Shown one piece after another: positions 47,312 to 55,583 of a stretch of 64,000 bases of DNA. The notes beneath the pieces were generated by a model, which saw only the letters and a list, made by a program, of their open reading frames with translations, searched no databases and was not told the origin of the DNA. A program made the position numbers and the translations under genes. Position 1 is the first letter of the stretch, and each line of letters starts with the position of its first letter. The stretch comes from Nonomuraea thailandensis (GTDB lineage Bacteria; Actinomycetota; Actinomycetes; Streptosporangiales; Streptosporangiaceae): the NCBI RefSeq assembly GCF_024172165.1, contig NZ_JAMZEB010000001.1, positions 372,001-436,000 of the forward strand, read 5' to 3'.

Positions 47312-47397
47312 GGTCGCAATCCTAATGAGGGCAGAAAGCGTCCACAATCCTCCCTAGCCTTGCGCCGGTAAGAGATCGATCGAAAGGAGTCGACTCG

Positions 47398-48096
47398 GTG
47401 TCGACCATCGTTCTTGTCGGCGGTTCGTTCCTCGGTGCATGGGCCTGGGAGCGCGTGACGCCGCTGCTGACTGCGTACGGCCACCAGGTGCATCCGTTGA
47501 CGCTCACCGGTTTCGGCGACCGCGCGCATCTGGGCTCGTCGGACACGACGCTCACCACGCATGCCCGCGACATCGCGGCTGCGATCGAGTACGCCGGGTT
47601 GCGTGAGGTGGTGCTCGTGGCGCACTCTTACGGCGGAGCCCCGGCCACGATCGCCGCCACCGCGATTTCCGGACGGATCGCCCGAATGGTCTACCTCGCC
47701 GCGATGCTGCCCGAGCCGGGCAAAAGCCTGTTCGACAGCACGCCCGCGCCCGTCGTCGAAGCGATCATGCAAACTGTCCGGGACGGGCGGATCCCGGTGA
47801 TGAGCGACGAGGTCATCGACGCCAACTTCGGCGAGCACGGGCTCACCCCCGAGGACCGGGCCTGGCTGCGGGCACGCGGCGTCGGCCAGCCGATCGGCAC
47901 CTACCAGGATCCGGCGCCGGCCGACCTGCGCGCGGTGCAGAGGCTGCCCCGTACCTACATCGCTTGCGCGGCCGACCGGGGCGGTCCGCCGCGCATGCCG
48001 GGCCTGGAGGTGATCACGCTGGACGCCGGGCACTGGCCGATGATCACCGAACCGGAGCTGCTGGCCCGGGTGCTGGACGAGGTGGCCCGGTCATGA
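47398..48096 (+). CDS. Alpha/beta-fold hydrolase
   Basis: 232 residues; GAAAGGAG precedes the GTG start. Catalytic Ser in the elbow VAHSYGGAP, an oxyanion segment VGGSFLGAWAW and His in DAGHWPMITEPE. The region before the His is short, and the Asp/Glu acid is probably in the second half. Resembles salicylate-esterase/MenH-like hydrolases. First of three overlapping genes; substrate unknown. Confidence 0.88.
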   Translation: MSTIVLVGGSFLGAWAWERVTPLLTAYGHQVHPLTLTGFGDRAHLGSSDTTLTTHARDIAAAIEYAGLREVVLVAHSYGGAPATIAATAISGRIARMVYLAAMLPEPGKSLFDSTPAPVVEAIMQTVRDGRIPVMSDEVIDANFGEHGLTPEDRAWLRARGVGQPIGTYQDPAPADLRAVQRLPRTYIACAADRGGPPRMPGLEVITLDAGHWPMITEPELLARVLDEVARS

Positions 48097-49160
48097 TGCG
48101 GCCGTACCGGGTGAAGATTGCGCAGGAGAGCCTGGACGACCTGGCCGCCCGGCTGGCCGCGACCCGCTTCACCCGCCCGCTGCCCGGCCATGGGCTCGGC
48201 GTGCCCGCCGGCCGCGTCCGGCACCTGGTCGATTACTGGCGCGACGGCTACGACTGGCGCGCCTGGGAGCGGCGGATCAACGTCCATCCGCAGTTCATGA
48301 CCGAAATCGACGGGCTTGACGTGCACTTCCTGCACATCCGTTCGGCCAGGCCGGACGCCCTGCCGCTCATCCTCACCCACGGCTGGCCCATGTCGGTCGT
48401 AGAGTTCCTGCCGCTGATCGACCGGCTGAGCGACGCCTTCCACCTCGTCATCCCCTCAGTGCCCGGCTTCGGGTTCTCCGGCGTACCGCGTGAGCCGGGC
48501 TGGAACCGCCGCCGCGTCGCCGCGGCGTGGGCGGAGTTGATGCGCCGGCTCGGTTACGAACGTTACGGCGCGCACGGCAACGACGTCGGCTCCCTGATTT
48601 CCATTGAGCTCGGACGCCTGGATCCGCACCGCGTCGTCGGGGTGCACGTCACCCAGATCTTCTCCCTGCCCTCCGCTGATCCGGCGGAGCGCGCCCTGCT
48701 GGGGCCGGACGACCGGGCGAAACTGGCCGCCCTGGAACGCTTCATGGCCGGCCGGAGCTCCTACCTCGCCCTCCAGTCCACCCAGCCGCAGACCCTGGCG
48801 CACGCGCTCGCCGACTCCCCGGCCGGCCAGCTGGCCTGGAACCTGCAGCTGTTCGGCGACGCGGTGAGCGACGACTACATCCTCACCAACGCCACCATCT
48901 ACTGGCTGACCGACACCGCCGGCAGCTCGGCCCTGATCGGCTATCACGGCAACAGGCCGCCTGCCGGGCCGTCATCGATCCCGCTGGGCCTTGCCTGCTT
49001 CGCCGACGACTTCTTCCCCTCCATCCGCCCGCTCGCCGAACGCGACCACAGCGCCATCGTGCACTGGAACACCTACGACAAAGGCGGGCACCATGCCGCG
49101 CAAGAGGAACCCCAACTCCTCGCCGACGACCTCCGCACGTTCTTCACCCTCCGCCGATGA
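48093..49160 (+). CDS. Epoxide hydrolase (EphA/juvenile-hormone-type)
   Basis: 355 residues from ATG 48093 (ATGA overlap). The EHN N-terminal domain (RPYRVKIAQESLDDLAARLA, YWRDGYDWRAWERRIN) precedes the fold. LTHGWPMSVVEF is the HGxP oxyanion motif. GAHGNDVGSLISIELG carries the nucleophile Asp. A cap with YILTNATIYWLT supplies the Tyr, and GGHHAAQEEP the catalytic His. Hydrates epoxides to diols. Coupled to the preceding hydrolase and under likely WYL control; a detoxification role is inferred. Confidence 0.92.
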   Translation: MMRPYRVKIAQESLDDLAARLAATRFTRPLPGHGLGVPAGRVRHLVDYWRDGYDWRAWERRINVHPQFMTEIDGLDVHFLHIRSARPDALPLILTHGWPMSVVEFLPLIDRLSDAFHLVIPSVPGFGFSGVPREPGWNRRRVAAAWAELMRRLGYERYGAHGNDVGSLISIELGRLDPHRVVGVHVTQIFSLPSADPAERALLGPDDRAKLAALERFMAGRSSYLALQSTQPQTLAHALADSPAGQLAWNLQLFGDAVSDDYILTNATIYWLTDTAGSSALIGYHGNRPPAGPSSIPLGLACFADDFFPSIRPLAERDHSAIVHWNTYDKGGHHAAQEEPQLLADDLRTFFTLRR

Positions 49161-49819
49161 CCTCGCCCGCAAGCGCACCGGCCGCGGCACCAGTGGTCTT
49201 CACCCGATGGGGAACACACATGGGAACACAGCGCATGCCGACCGCGTTCGTCGTCTTCTTCCGGAACATGAACCTGGGCCACCCGAACAGCCCCACCCGG
49301 GCGATGCTCGAAGACGCGCTGCGCGCCGCGGGGGCGTCGTCGGCACGGTCGTTCCAGACGAACGGGACGGTCCTGATCGAGGTCAGCGACACCTCGCCCC
49401 GCGAGGTGGTGAACCGGGCGGCGCCGCGGCTGCTGACGGTCAGCGGCTACGACGACGCCGTGTTCGTGCGTCCACTCGACCAGCTCGCGGCGACCCTCGA
49501 GCGCGACCCCTTCGCCGGCAGCGGCGACGAACATATCTATCGCGAGACCTTCACCTTCTTCGACAGCGACCAGGAGTTCGGCGCCCCGCTGCCCTGGACG
49601 AATGACCGAGGCGATGTCCGCATCATCGAGATCGGCGGTGGCGTGGCGCTGAGCGTCATCAAAAGGATCGCAACCCGGGTCGGCAGTCCCACCGCCGAGG
49701 TGGAGGCGAGGCTCAAAGCCCCCGCCACCACCCGCACCGCAGGGACGGTCAAGCGCCTGGTCAAGCGTTTCACCGAGCCGGTGACGGCCCCGGCCCACAG
49801 CTGGGACGAGCGACAATGA
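49157..49819 (+). CDS. DUF1697-family protein
   Basis: 220 residues from the ATGA-coupled ATG 49157; ATG 49220 or 49235 is closer to the conserved start (AFVVFFRNMNLGHPNSPTRA). The usual DUF1697 N-terminus (LLRGINVG-like) and middle (FQTNGTVLIEV) are recognisable, although the C-terminal half diverges. Function unknown. Third gene of the hydrolase operon. Confidence 0.7.
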   Translation: MTSPASAPAAAPVVFTRWGTHMGTQRMPTAFVVFFRNMNLGHPNSPTRAMLEDALRAAGASSARSFQTNGTVLIEVSDTSPREVVNRAAPRLLTVSGYDDAVFVRPLDQLAATLERDPFAGSGDEHIYRETFTFFDSDQEFGAPLPWTNDRGDVRIIEIGGGVALSVIKRIATRVGSPTAEVEARLKAPATTRTAGTVKRLVKRFTEPVTAPAHSWDERQ

Positions 49820-49847
49820 TCGCCCAGCCACACATCACCACAGCCCT

Positions 49848-49912
49848 ACTTCCGAGATTGACACAATCTCGGAAGTAGACTCCCAAGTGTGACTTCCGAG
49901 ATTACGCAATCT
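49848..49912. repeat. ACTTCCGAGATT inverted and repeated sites
   Basis: acttccgagatt (49848-49859), gacac, aatctcggaagt (49865-49876) form a perfect 12-bp hairpin. A second acttccgagatt at 49892-49903 is followed by a partial inverse (aatct, 49908-49912). The first could terminate the hydrolase operon; the repetition suggests a protein site. Confidence 0.65.
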
Positions 49913-49978
49913 GTGACTTCGAGTGCTTGATGGCGGTGCAGCTTCAGAGGTAGATGGCGCGACCGCCCTCGAACCGCC

Positions 49979-51232
49979 TCACTCGAGCCTTCGGGCTATG
50001 CGACCCACCTCGGGTGGCGGCGGGAGACGTGGCATCGCCGTGAACATGCCCTCGTCTCCGGAGGTGCTGAAGAGACCCCGTTCGGTGCCGTAACGGATCG
50101 CCCCGTGAATCTCCTCTTCCGTCGCCAGGAGCTGGTGGGAGAGCTCCTCCAGCGTTGCCGAGACGGTGCAACCCGGGCTCCACACCGCCACGGCGGCCAG
50201 GTCGGCGGCGAACGAGGTGTAACGGTGGAACGCGTCCTGGCGCCGGATCATGGTCACTTGCTCGTCCGGCAGGCGCAGCACCTCCTCCACAGGCGGTGGG
50301 CTCGCGGGGGGACGATAGCGGGTCACCTCGGCGGAGGTTTCGGCGATCACCAGGCCGGCCGCCACCAAGAGCCGCAGCAACTCCTGCCGCGTGGCCGGTG
50401 CGGGCACACCCAGTTGCACGGCGTAGTCCGACAGATCCTCAGCAAGAGGGCCGCTCCAGTCGCCTGAACTGCTGGACCATGGCTGGTAGGCGGCGGCGAT
50501 CTGTTCCTCGGTGGCGTCACTGGTGCCGGCTGCGATCTGGACGGCGTGAAGCACCTCCTGACATGGGAGCCCGAGAACAGCCTCCCAGCCAGTACGCCCG
50601 GACTGTACGGCGGGTCGGCTCCGCGCTAACCAGCGGGGAGGCTGAGGAGGCTCGGGGGCCGCCCAGAACTGCATCCGCCAGAGGTCACCCTCCGATGCTT
50701 CGAATCCGGGGATCTCCGGCGGAGTCCTGCGGCAGGAGACCCGGACTCGATACATTCCCGGTGCTCCGAGCCGGAGCGGTCTGTCTGCGTAGTTTTCGCC
50801 GTAGAGCACGGTCGTCAGCATGACGGAACCGGTGTTGGCGTAGTACGGAGTCTCGACCACGTCGTGCCAGACGTCGTCTAAGGGGGGAGGACCGTGATGC
50901 GCCTCCAAGCGCACGTGATGGCGCGCGTCGCGAGCTGACGCTTGCAACCATCCATCGCCCGCCTTGGCGATGGTACCGCCAGGCTGCGCGTCCACCGCTT
51001 GCTCGTCGAGCAGGGGCAGCCCCGGTCGCGATCTGGATGCCGGATCGACGCCATGAGTGTCCCTGACGACGATCGTTCCGTACTCGGGCCAATGATCCTC
51101 TACGGCGATGATCCTCACGTATTGACCGTAACGGTCAAATGGCCGGCCGGCGAAGGTGTTCGCGTTGATCTCGATCCGCACAGTGATCTTGTCGAGAATC
51201 GACCGTCTGCCGACACTTTGAAGGCGGATCAA
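49979..51232 (-). CDS. Hypothetical protein with C-terminal winged-helix-like region, altered N-terminus
   Basis: 417 residues as opened, but the first dozen codons (before KITVRIEINANTFAG) derive from sequence that also occurs beside another recombinase (51183-51201), so the native start was probably replaced. Mixed beta sequence (GMYRVRVSCRR, DLWRMQFWAAPEPPQPP) is followed by helices ending in LEELSHQLLATEEEIHGAIRYGTERGLF, a winged-helix-like pattern. No named family. May be non-functional. Confidence 0.6.
   Translation of the reverse strand: MIRLQSVGRRSILDKITVRIEINANTFAGRPFDRYGQYVRIIAVEDHWPEYGTIVVRDTHGVDPASRSRPGLPLLDEQAVDAQPGGTIAKAGDGWLQASARDARHHVRLEAHHGPPPLDDVWHDVVETPYYANTGSVMLTTVLYGENYADRPLRLGAPGMYRVRVSCRRTPPEIPGFEASEGDLWRMQFWAAPEPPQPPRWLARSRPAVQSGRTGWEAVLGLPCQEVLHAVQIAAGTSDATEEQIAAAYQPWSSSSGDWSGPLAEDLSDYAVQLGVPAPATRQELLRLLVAAGLVIAETSAEVTRYRPPASPPPVEEVLRLPDEQVTMIRRQDAFHRYTSFAADLAAVAVWSPGCTVSATLEELSHQLLATEEEIHGAIRYGTERGLFSTSGDEGMFTAMPRLPPPPEVGRIARRLE
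51183..51201. repeat. Half-site shared with the palindrome at 9266
   Basis: gtgatcttgtcgagaatcg is identical to 9266-9284. Both lie 5' of serine recombinases. It marks the point where the N-terminus of the 49979-51232 gene changes, so it may be an element end. Confidence 0.7.
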
Positions 51233-51248
51233 GATGCCCAGGTCGAAT

Positions 51249-51269
51249 GTGTCGACAACACGTGTCGAC
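51249..51269. promoter_or_regulatory. Possible resolvase site
   Basis: gtgtcgacaacacgtgtcgac contains two GTGTCGAC copies 5 bp apart with palindromic cores. ccgacacttt (about 51209) and ttcaatgtcgg (51271) add a weak outer dyad. Located just before the resolvase start, as expected for res or autoregulatory sites. Confidence 0.4.
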
Positions 51270-51274
51270 TTTCA

Positions 51275-51900
51275 ATGTCGGAGAACGGTCTGCAGAGTAA
51301 ATTCCGACACATGCTGTTCGGCTGCGCGCGGGTTTCGACCGCGGACCAGAACTCCGACCACCAGATCGACGCACTCCTGCGCGCCGGAGTCTATCGCGAG
51401 AACATCCACATCGACAAGGCGTCCGGGGCGAAGGCCTCGCGGCCGAAGCTCGATCTGGTGCTTCAGCTGCTGCGCGAGGGCGACACGTTGAAGGTCACCC
51501 GGCTGGATCGGCTGTCGCGGTCGGTGCTGCACCTGGTGACACTCGGCGCGGACCTCCGTGAACGGAAGATCGGCCTGCACGTGATCGAACAGGGCATCGA
51601 CACCGAGACGGTCGAAGGCCGCGCCATGTTCGGCATGCTGTCAGTGCTGGCCGAGCTGCAGCGCGAACTGATCGTGGTGAACACGATGGACGGCCTGGCC
51701 TCGGCGCGGGCGCGCGGCCGGATCGGCGGCCGCCGACCGCGGAGCAGGCCGCCCTCGCCCAGGAGCTGTACGACGCGCGGGTCAAGACGGTCCAGCAGAT
51801 CGCCGATCTGTTCGACGTGCCTCGCTCCACGGTGTACGGGCACCTGAACAGGGAGACCACGGCGCCCCGCCAGCCGAAGAAGACCGCAGCGAAGGCGTAG
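51275..51900 (+). pseudogene. Resolvase-type serine recombinase, frameshifted before its HTH
   Basis: ATG 51275 (or 51311) leads to FGCARVSTADQNSDHQIDAL with the catalytic Ser, VTRLDRLSRSVLHLV, IDTETVEGRAMFGMLSVLAEL and QRELIVVNTMDGLASARARG. Near 51737 the frame shifts: RIGGRRP should continue in the frame reading TAEQAALAQELYDARV and QQIADLFDVPRSTVYGHL to TAG 51900. As with the recombinase at 9571, the break is at the start of the HTH domain. Confidence 0.85.
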
Positions 51901-51974
51901 CCGTCAGCCGATCAAGTACTCCAGACGGCCGCCACGCTGGTGCGCCCCCAGTGCTTACCTGCAACTGCTATGCC

Positions 51975-52055
51975 TGCTCAAAGACGAGATCGACGCCGCC
52001 CCGGTCAACCACGTCATGACCAAGACCCGCCACAAGAACCCCCGCACCCACTGAG
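51975..52055 (+). pseudogene. Integrase C-terminal scrap
   Basis: Reads VNHVMTKTRHKNPRTH-stop, matching LQLIMAKTRHKNPRTAMRY of the recombinase at 33424-34395, but stopping before the catalytic Tyr. About 16-20 codons of homology remain. Confidence 0.65.
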
Positions 52056-52109
52056 CGGCCCCACCAACAAGACGCCAAATACCGCCGGGTAACTCACGCC
52101 ATCAAGCCA

Positions 52110-52440
52110 TCAAAGTCACAGCCCGCACCCACCGCGCCCTGCCCGGCAATGAGCCGAAACTGGCCCTGGCCGCCTACACCGAGCACCATCCGGTCCACGT
52201 CGTCTCCTTCACGGCGACGTCATCGACCTCGGCACACCCGCGACTTTCCAGCCCCCGCCCAGCCATCAGGCAGCCAACCGGCTGACGATCGCCGTCCTGC
52301 AGAACTACGACCTCACCCACGAACGAAAGGCCTCACTGATCGTTAACGTGCGGGAACTTCTGGATCCACAAGGGCCCAGCGCGGACCCATGGGCATGGAA
52401 CGTCCGCCGCTTGGCATGGATGAACTCATCGAGCGCTGGA
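52110..52440 (+). other. Decayed reading frame of unknown origin
   Basis: ARTHRALPGNEPKLALAAYT in one frame and DVIDLGTPATFQPPP, ANRLTIAVLQNYDLTHERKA in another look like two parts of one protein separated by an indel near 52215. No family recognised, no intact start. Confidence 0.3.
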
Positions 52441-52680
52441 CTGTGCTGAGCGATGAGGTCGGCCTGGTCAGTGCGAAACAGGAAGGGTGCGGCTCCTCTT
52501 GAGTGACTGAAGCGGTCAAGCCGTGAGGGCGTATCCGTCCTGGTAGCCGGTCTGATGGACGCGTTCGTGTTGTCGGGCGAGATGGAAGTCCAGTACTCAT
52601 CCACGCTTGCCAGGACCGATGAGTTTTGTCGCCGACGTCTGTCAGTAGAGGCGATGACCCCACTCCGAAGGAGAATTGAA

Positions 52681-53082
52681 ATGATCGTGGACTCGGCGCT
52701 GCAGGCCCTGGACAGACTCGTCGGTACCTGGAAGATCACCGGAGGGCATGAGGGAACGGTGACCTATCGCTGGCTGAACGACTTCTTCCTGCAGCAGGAC
52801 GTCCAGTTGGGCGACACGCACGGCTTCGAGATCATCGGCCGGGAGCGGAGGTTGATGGCCGAGCCCAGCGCCGACATCAAGTCCCGCTACTACGGCGATG
52901 ACGGCAGCACCCTCGACTACACCTATGAACTCGAGGGCGACATCCTCACCATCTGGGCGGGTGAGCGGGGTTCTCCCGCTTACTTCCAGGGCGTCTTCAG
53001 TGCCGACGGCCGTGCCCTCACCGGAGCCTGGGTGTACCCGGGTGGGGGCGGCTACGACTCCAACGCCGAACGCGTTGACTAG
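52681..53082 (+). CDS. Lipocalin-like/DUF1579-type small protein
   Basis: 133 residues; AAGGAGA 7 bp before ATG 52681 fixes the start. ALDRLVGTWKITGGHEGTVT, YRWLNDFFLQQDVQLGD, EIIGRERRL, YYGDDGSTLDYTYELEGD, LTIWAGERGSPAYFQG and LTGAWVYPGGGG are strands of a small beta-barrel as in DUF1579-like proteins that bind hydrophobic ligands. No signal peptide. Stands alone. Confidence 0.8.
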   Translation: MIVDSALQALDRLVGTWKITGGHEGTVTYRWLNDFFLQQDVQLGDTHGFEIIGRERRLMAEPSADIKSRYYGDDGSTLDYTYELEGDILTIWAGERGSPAYFQGVFSADGRALTGAWVYPGGGGYDSNAERVD

Positions 53083-53461
53083 GGCTGTCTGGGGTTGGCC
53101 AGACACCTTCGTAAGAAGCCGCGGCAAGCCGACCGAGCGGGCGCCAAGTCCGCGCGTCTTGCCGTGGCGGCGGGGGAATGCCTCGCGTTGGCGGTGAGCA
53201 GGCCGATGGGTGCGTTGTTGGTGTCGTTCGTTATGACGCCAGGGTCAGGCCGCTCAGGGACCGCAGGGCCGCCGAGGCGGGGTGCGTGTGTTGAGGGCTG
53301 GGTTGTGGTGTCATGGGTGAGTCGTCATGCCTGCTAGGCCGTCCGGTCGGCCTCATGGCGTCTCATGCGCAGGCCATGGGGGCTGGTGGGCTGCTGGGTG
53401 GAACGCTCGCCAACGCCTATCCCGGTGGTGCGCGAGCGCTTGTCGAGGTCAGGAGCAAGAC
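53083..53461. other. 379-bp gap without a supported gene
   Basis: Short Gly/Arg-rich open frames only. No hairpin terminator of note and no recognisable domain. Confidence 0.4.
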
Positions 53462-54320
53462 ATGGTGGATCTCGGTTTCGCCGGCCCGAGTCGCCGGGCC
53501 AACGATCATGAGTTCGTGAAGGTCGTCGATGGATACCCCTCGGGTGACCATGGACATCCGGATGGTGTCGATCGACACTCCGGAGACGAAGTTCGAGAAC
53601 TTGACGCCGGTGACCGCCCAGGCTGCGTTGGAACGAGCCAAGGCGCGGCTGCAGGACGGCACCTACGATGCGTTGCCGGAGCCGCTGCGCGAGTATCTGA
53701 CGACGCGGATCACATCGGATGCGGCCCAGCGTCACATCGACGCCGGCTTGAAAGCTACCGATGTCCACAGGCAGCAGGTCGATGAGCGCCTGGCGCTGCC
53801 CGCTGGCAAGAAGCGGAAGATGGCGGTCATCGCCACTGGTGCGCTGCTCGATGACAACGGCCGGCTTCTGGCCTACACCGCGCCCTGGTTCGGCGGCGGC
53901 GCCTCCGACCCTCTGCCCCCGAAGGACGATCCCCGGCGGCGCACGTTCAACCTGGACATGGTGGCCTCCGGCTGGGCGGCGCTGTTTGTCATCTACCCGT
54001 CCATCCCGCGGGCGTTCGACCTTAATCTGCTGCTGGCCGAGGCGGACAAGGCGTGGACCGACAAGCGGGGAGCGTGGTACGAGTTCGGCGACGATCTCCT
54101 GCTGGCTTACGAGTACCGGGCCTGCGTCAAGCTCGGAGTGAAAGACCTGCAGGACCCGGCCAAGGCGATCGCGGAGGCGTATCAGCGGGTCTGTGTGGAT
54201 CTGCGGACGATGACCGAGGTCGGCCTGTACGGCTACCACGCCGTACCACCGCAGCACCGGCTCTGGATCTGGGCGTCGGATCTGGAGCAGGCCCGTAAGG
54301 ACTTGCCGCTCGTCCGTTGA
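53462..54320 (+). pseudogene. Staphylococcal-nuclease-like protein, frameshifted at its start
   Basis: AGGAG precedes ATG 53462, which opens DLGFAGPSRRANDHEFVKVVDG. A 2-nt loss near 53533 then breaks the frame; the continuation DTPRVTMDIRMVSIDTPETK is the SNase VVDGDT...RVRLxxIDTPE core. The rest runs to 54320, with ALERAKARLQDG, KRKMAVIATGALLDDNGRLLAY, and SGWAALFVIYPSIPRAFDL followed by helices. An alternative start at 53529 gives a 263-aa protein lacking the first strand. Ca2+-dependent nuclease family; unlike secreted SNases there is no signal peptide. Confidence 0.7.
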
Positions 54321-54861
54321 AGCCTGATCAGGCTCACTGGAAGGTTCGTATTCTCCGAACGTCCACGTTCAGTGGAGCGGCGCTTTCGGAAGGTGCGCGC
54401 GTCCAACACCCCGCGTCGGCAGCAGTTCGCCCCGTTGCTGCCCGTCTCGCCCGTAGCCCGTGCTCGCAGCCCCGCCGTCTCCAGATGAGGTCGCTTCCTT
54501 AGTGCGAGTGGTCTAACTTACATCACGCTGACGTGCGGCGTGCCAGTGTTCTGGTCGGCCCACCGGCCCCGGACGACTCCCCTGCTGGTCACCTGAGCTC
54601 TTGCAGTCGTCCGTATGTCAGGCGCGAATCTTCCTCAGAGATCACGGAAAGATCACGGCTGTCAGGAAGTGTCTAGGACCGCCAAACCGGGTTTCACCTG
54701 CGGTGATCACCGCAGTAGGGTCACTGGTACACACATTGTTGACGGCGTCGTACGGCTGGCCCCCGATATGGCTGTGCCCCGGGCTGCGTGCTGGCAGAGG
54801 CAATCCCGGGGCTTATGTCATCCACGCTAGCACGAGCCGTCTGCCGAGAGAGCGAGCGCCT
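54321..54861. other. 541-bp gap without a supported gene
   Basis: An open frame continues leftward from the Abi-like gene to 54601 but has no conserved-looking sequence or ribosome site. No other feature seen. Confidence 0.4.
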
Positions 54862-55509
54862 GTGGAGCAGCACGACGCCCAGCACCTGCACCGTATGCTC
54901 AGCCAGGCCCGCCTGCCCGAATATGAGGCGTTCTGTGCCGGCGACCAGGTGGCCGCGCTCCGGTTGTTCTGCTGGAACACCGAGGTCTCCGCGGCGTTCT
55001 ACGGACCCTTGCAGCACCTCGAACTCGCCCTGCGTAGCGTCCTTGACCAGCACCTGTTCCAGCTGTTCGGCCAAGACGACTGGTGGAATCATTCCCAGGC
55101 CAACCTGCACCACGGCGCGCGCGCCAAGATCGATGAGGCGGTCCGCCAGCTGAGCCGGCGAGGGCCGGTGCCCGCCCCGGCGCACGTGGTCGCCGAATTG
55201 CCGTTCGGGTTCTGGGTCAGCCTTCTCGGCAGTGGCAACTCTTACGACCAGCGGCTGTGGCGGACGGCCCTGTACCGCGCCTTCCCCAGCTACCACGGAG
55301 GCCGCCACGCCCTGCACCGCAAACTGGACTTCCTGCGAGTACTCCGCAACAAGATCGCCCACCATGCACCCATCCACCACCGGCACCTGGATGCCGACCA
55401 CGAGGCCATCATGACCGTGCTCGGCTACATCGACGCGCCGTTGGCGGCACTCGTGGCCCGCTACAGCCCAGTGCCCGCCGTCCTGGCCAGCCGGCCGATC
55501 CCGCGCTGA
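54862..55509 (+). CDS. Abi-like (Abi_2 family) HEPN-type protein
   Basis: About 215 residues from GTG 54862 (ATG 54895 possible). LPEYEAFCAGDQVAALRLFC, WNTEVSAAFYGPLQHLELALR and FQLFGQDDWW are typical of actinobacterial Abi-like proteins related to AbiD/AbiF. Near the C-terminus LRVLRNKIAHHAPI gives the R-x4-H motif of HEPN ribonucleases. By family, an abortive-infection or RNA-targeting toxin. No obvious antitoxin adjacent; the next gene is on the opposite strand. Confidence 0.85.
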   Translation: MEQHDAQHLHRMLSQARLPEYEAFCAGDQVAALRLFCWNTEVSAAFYGPLQHLELALRSVLDQHLFQLFGQDDWWNHSQANLHHGARAKIDEAVRQLSRRGPVPAPAHVVAELPFGFWVSLLGSGNSYDQRLWRTALYRAFPSYHGGRHALHRKLDFLRVLRNKIAHHAPIHHRHLDADHEAIMTVLGYIDAPLAALVARYSPVPAVLASRPIPR

Positions 55510-55583
55510 GACAGTCCCGCAGTGGCGGCCAGACGCCATCGTTGATCTGGACGCTGGACCTGGAAAGCCAGGCAAGGCGATGA

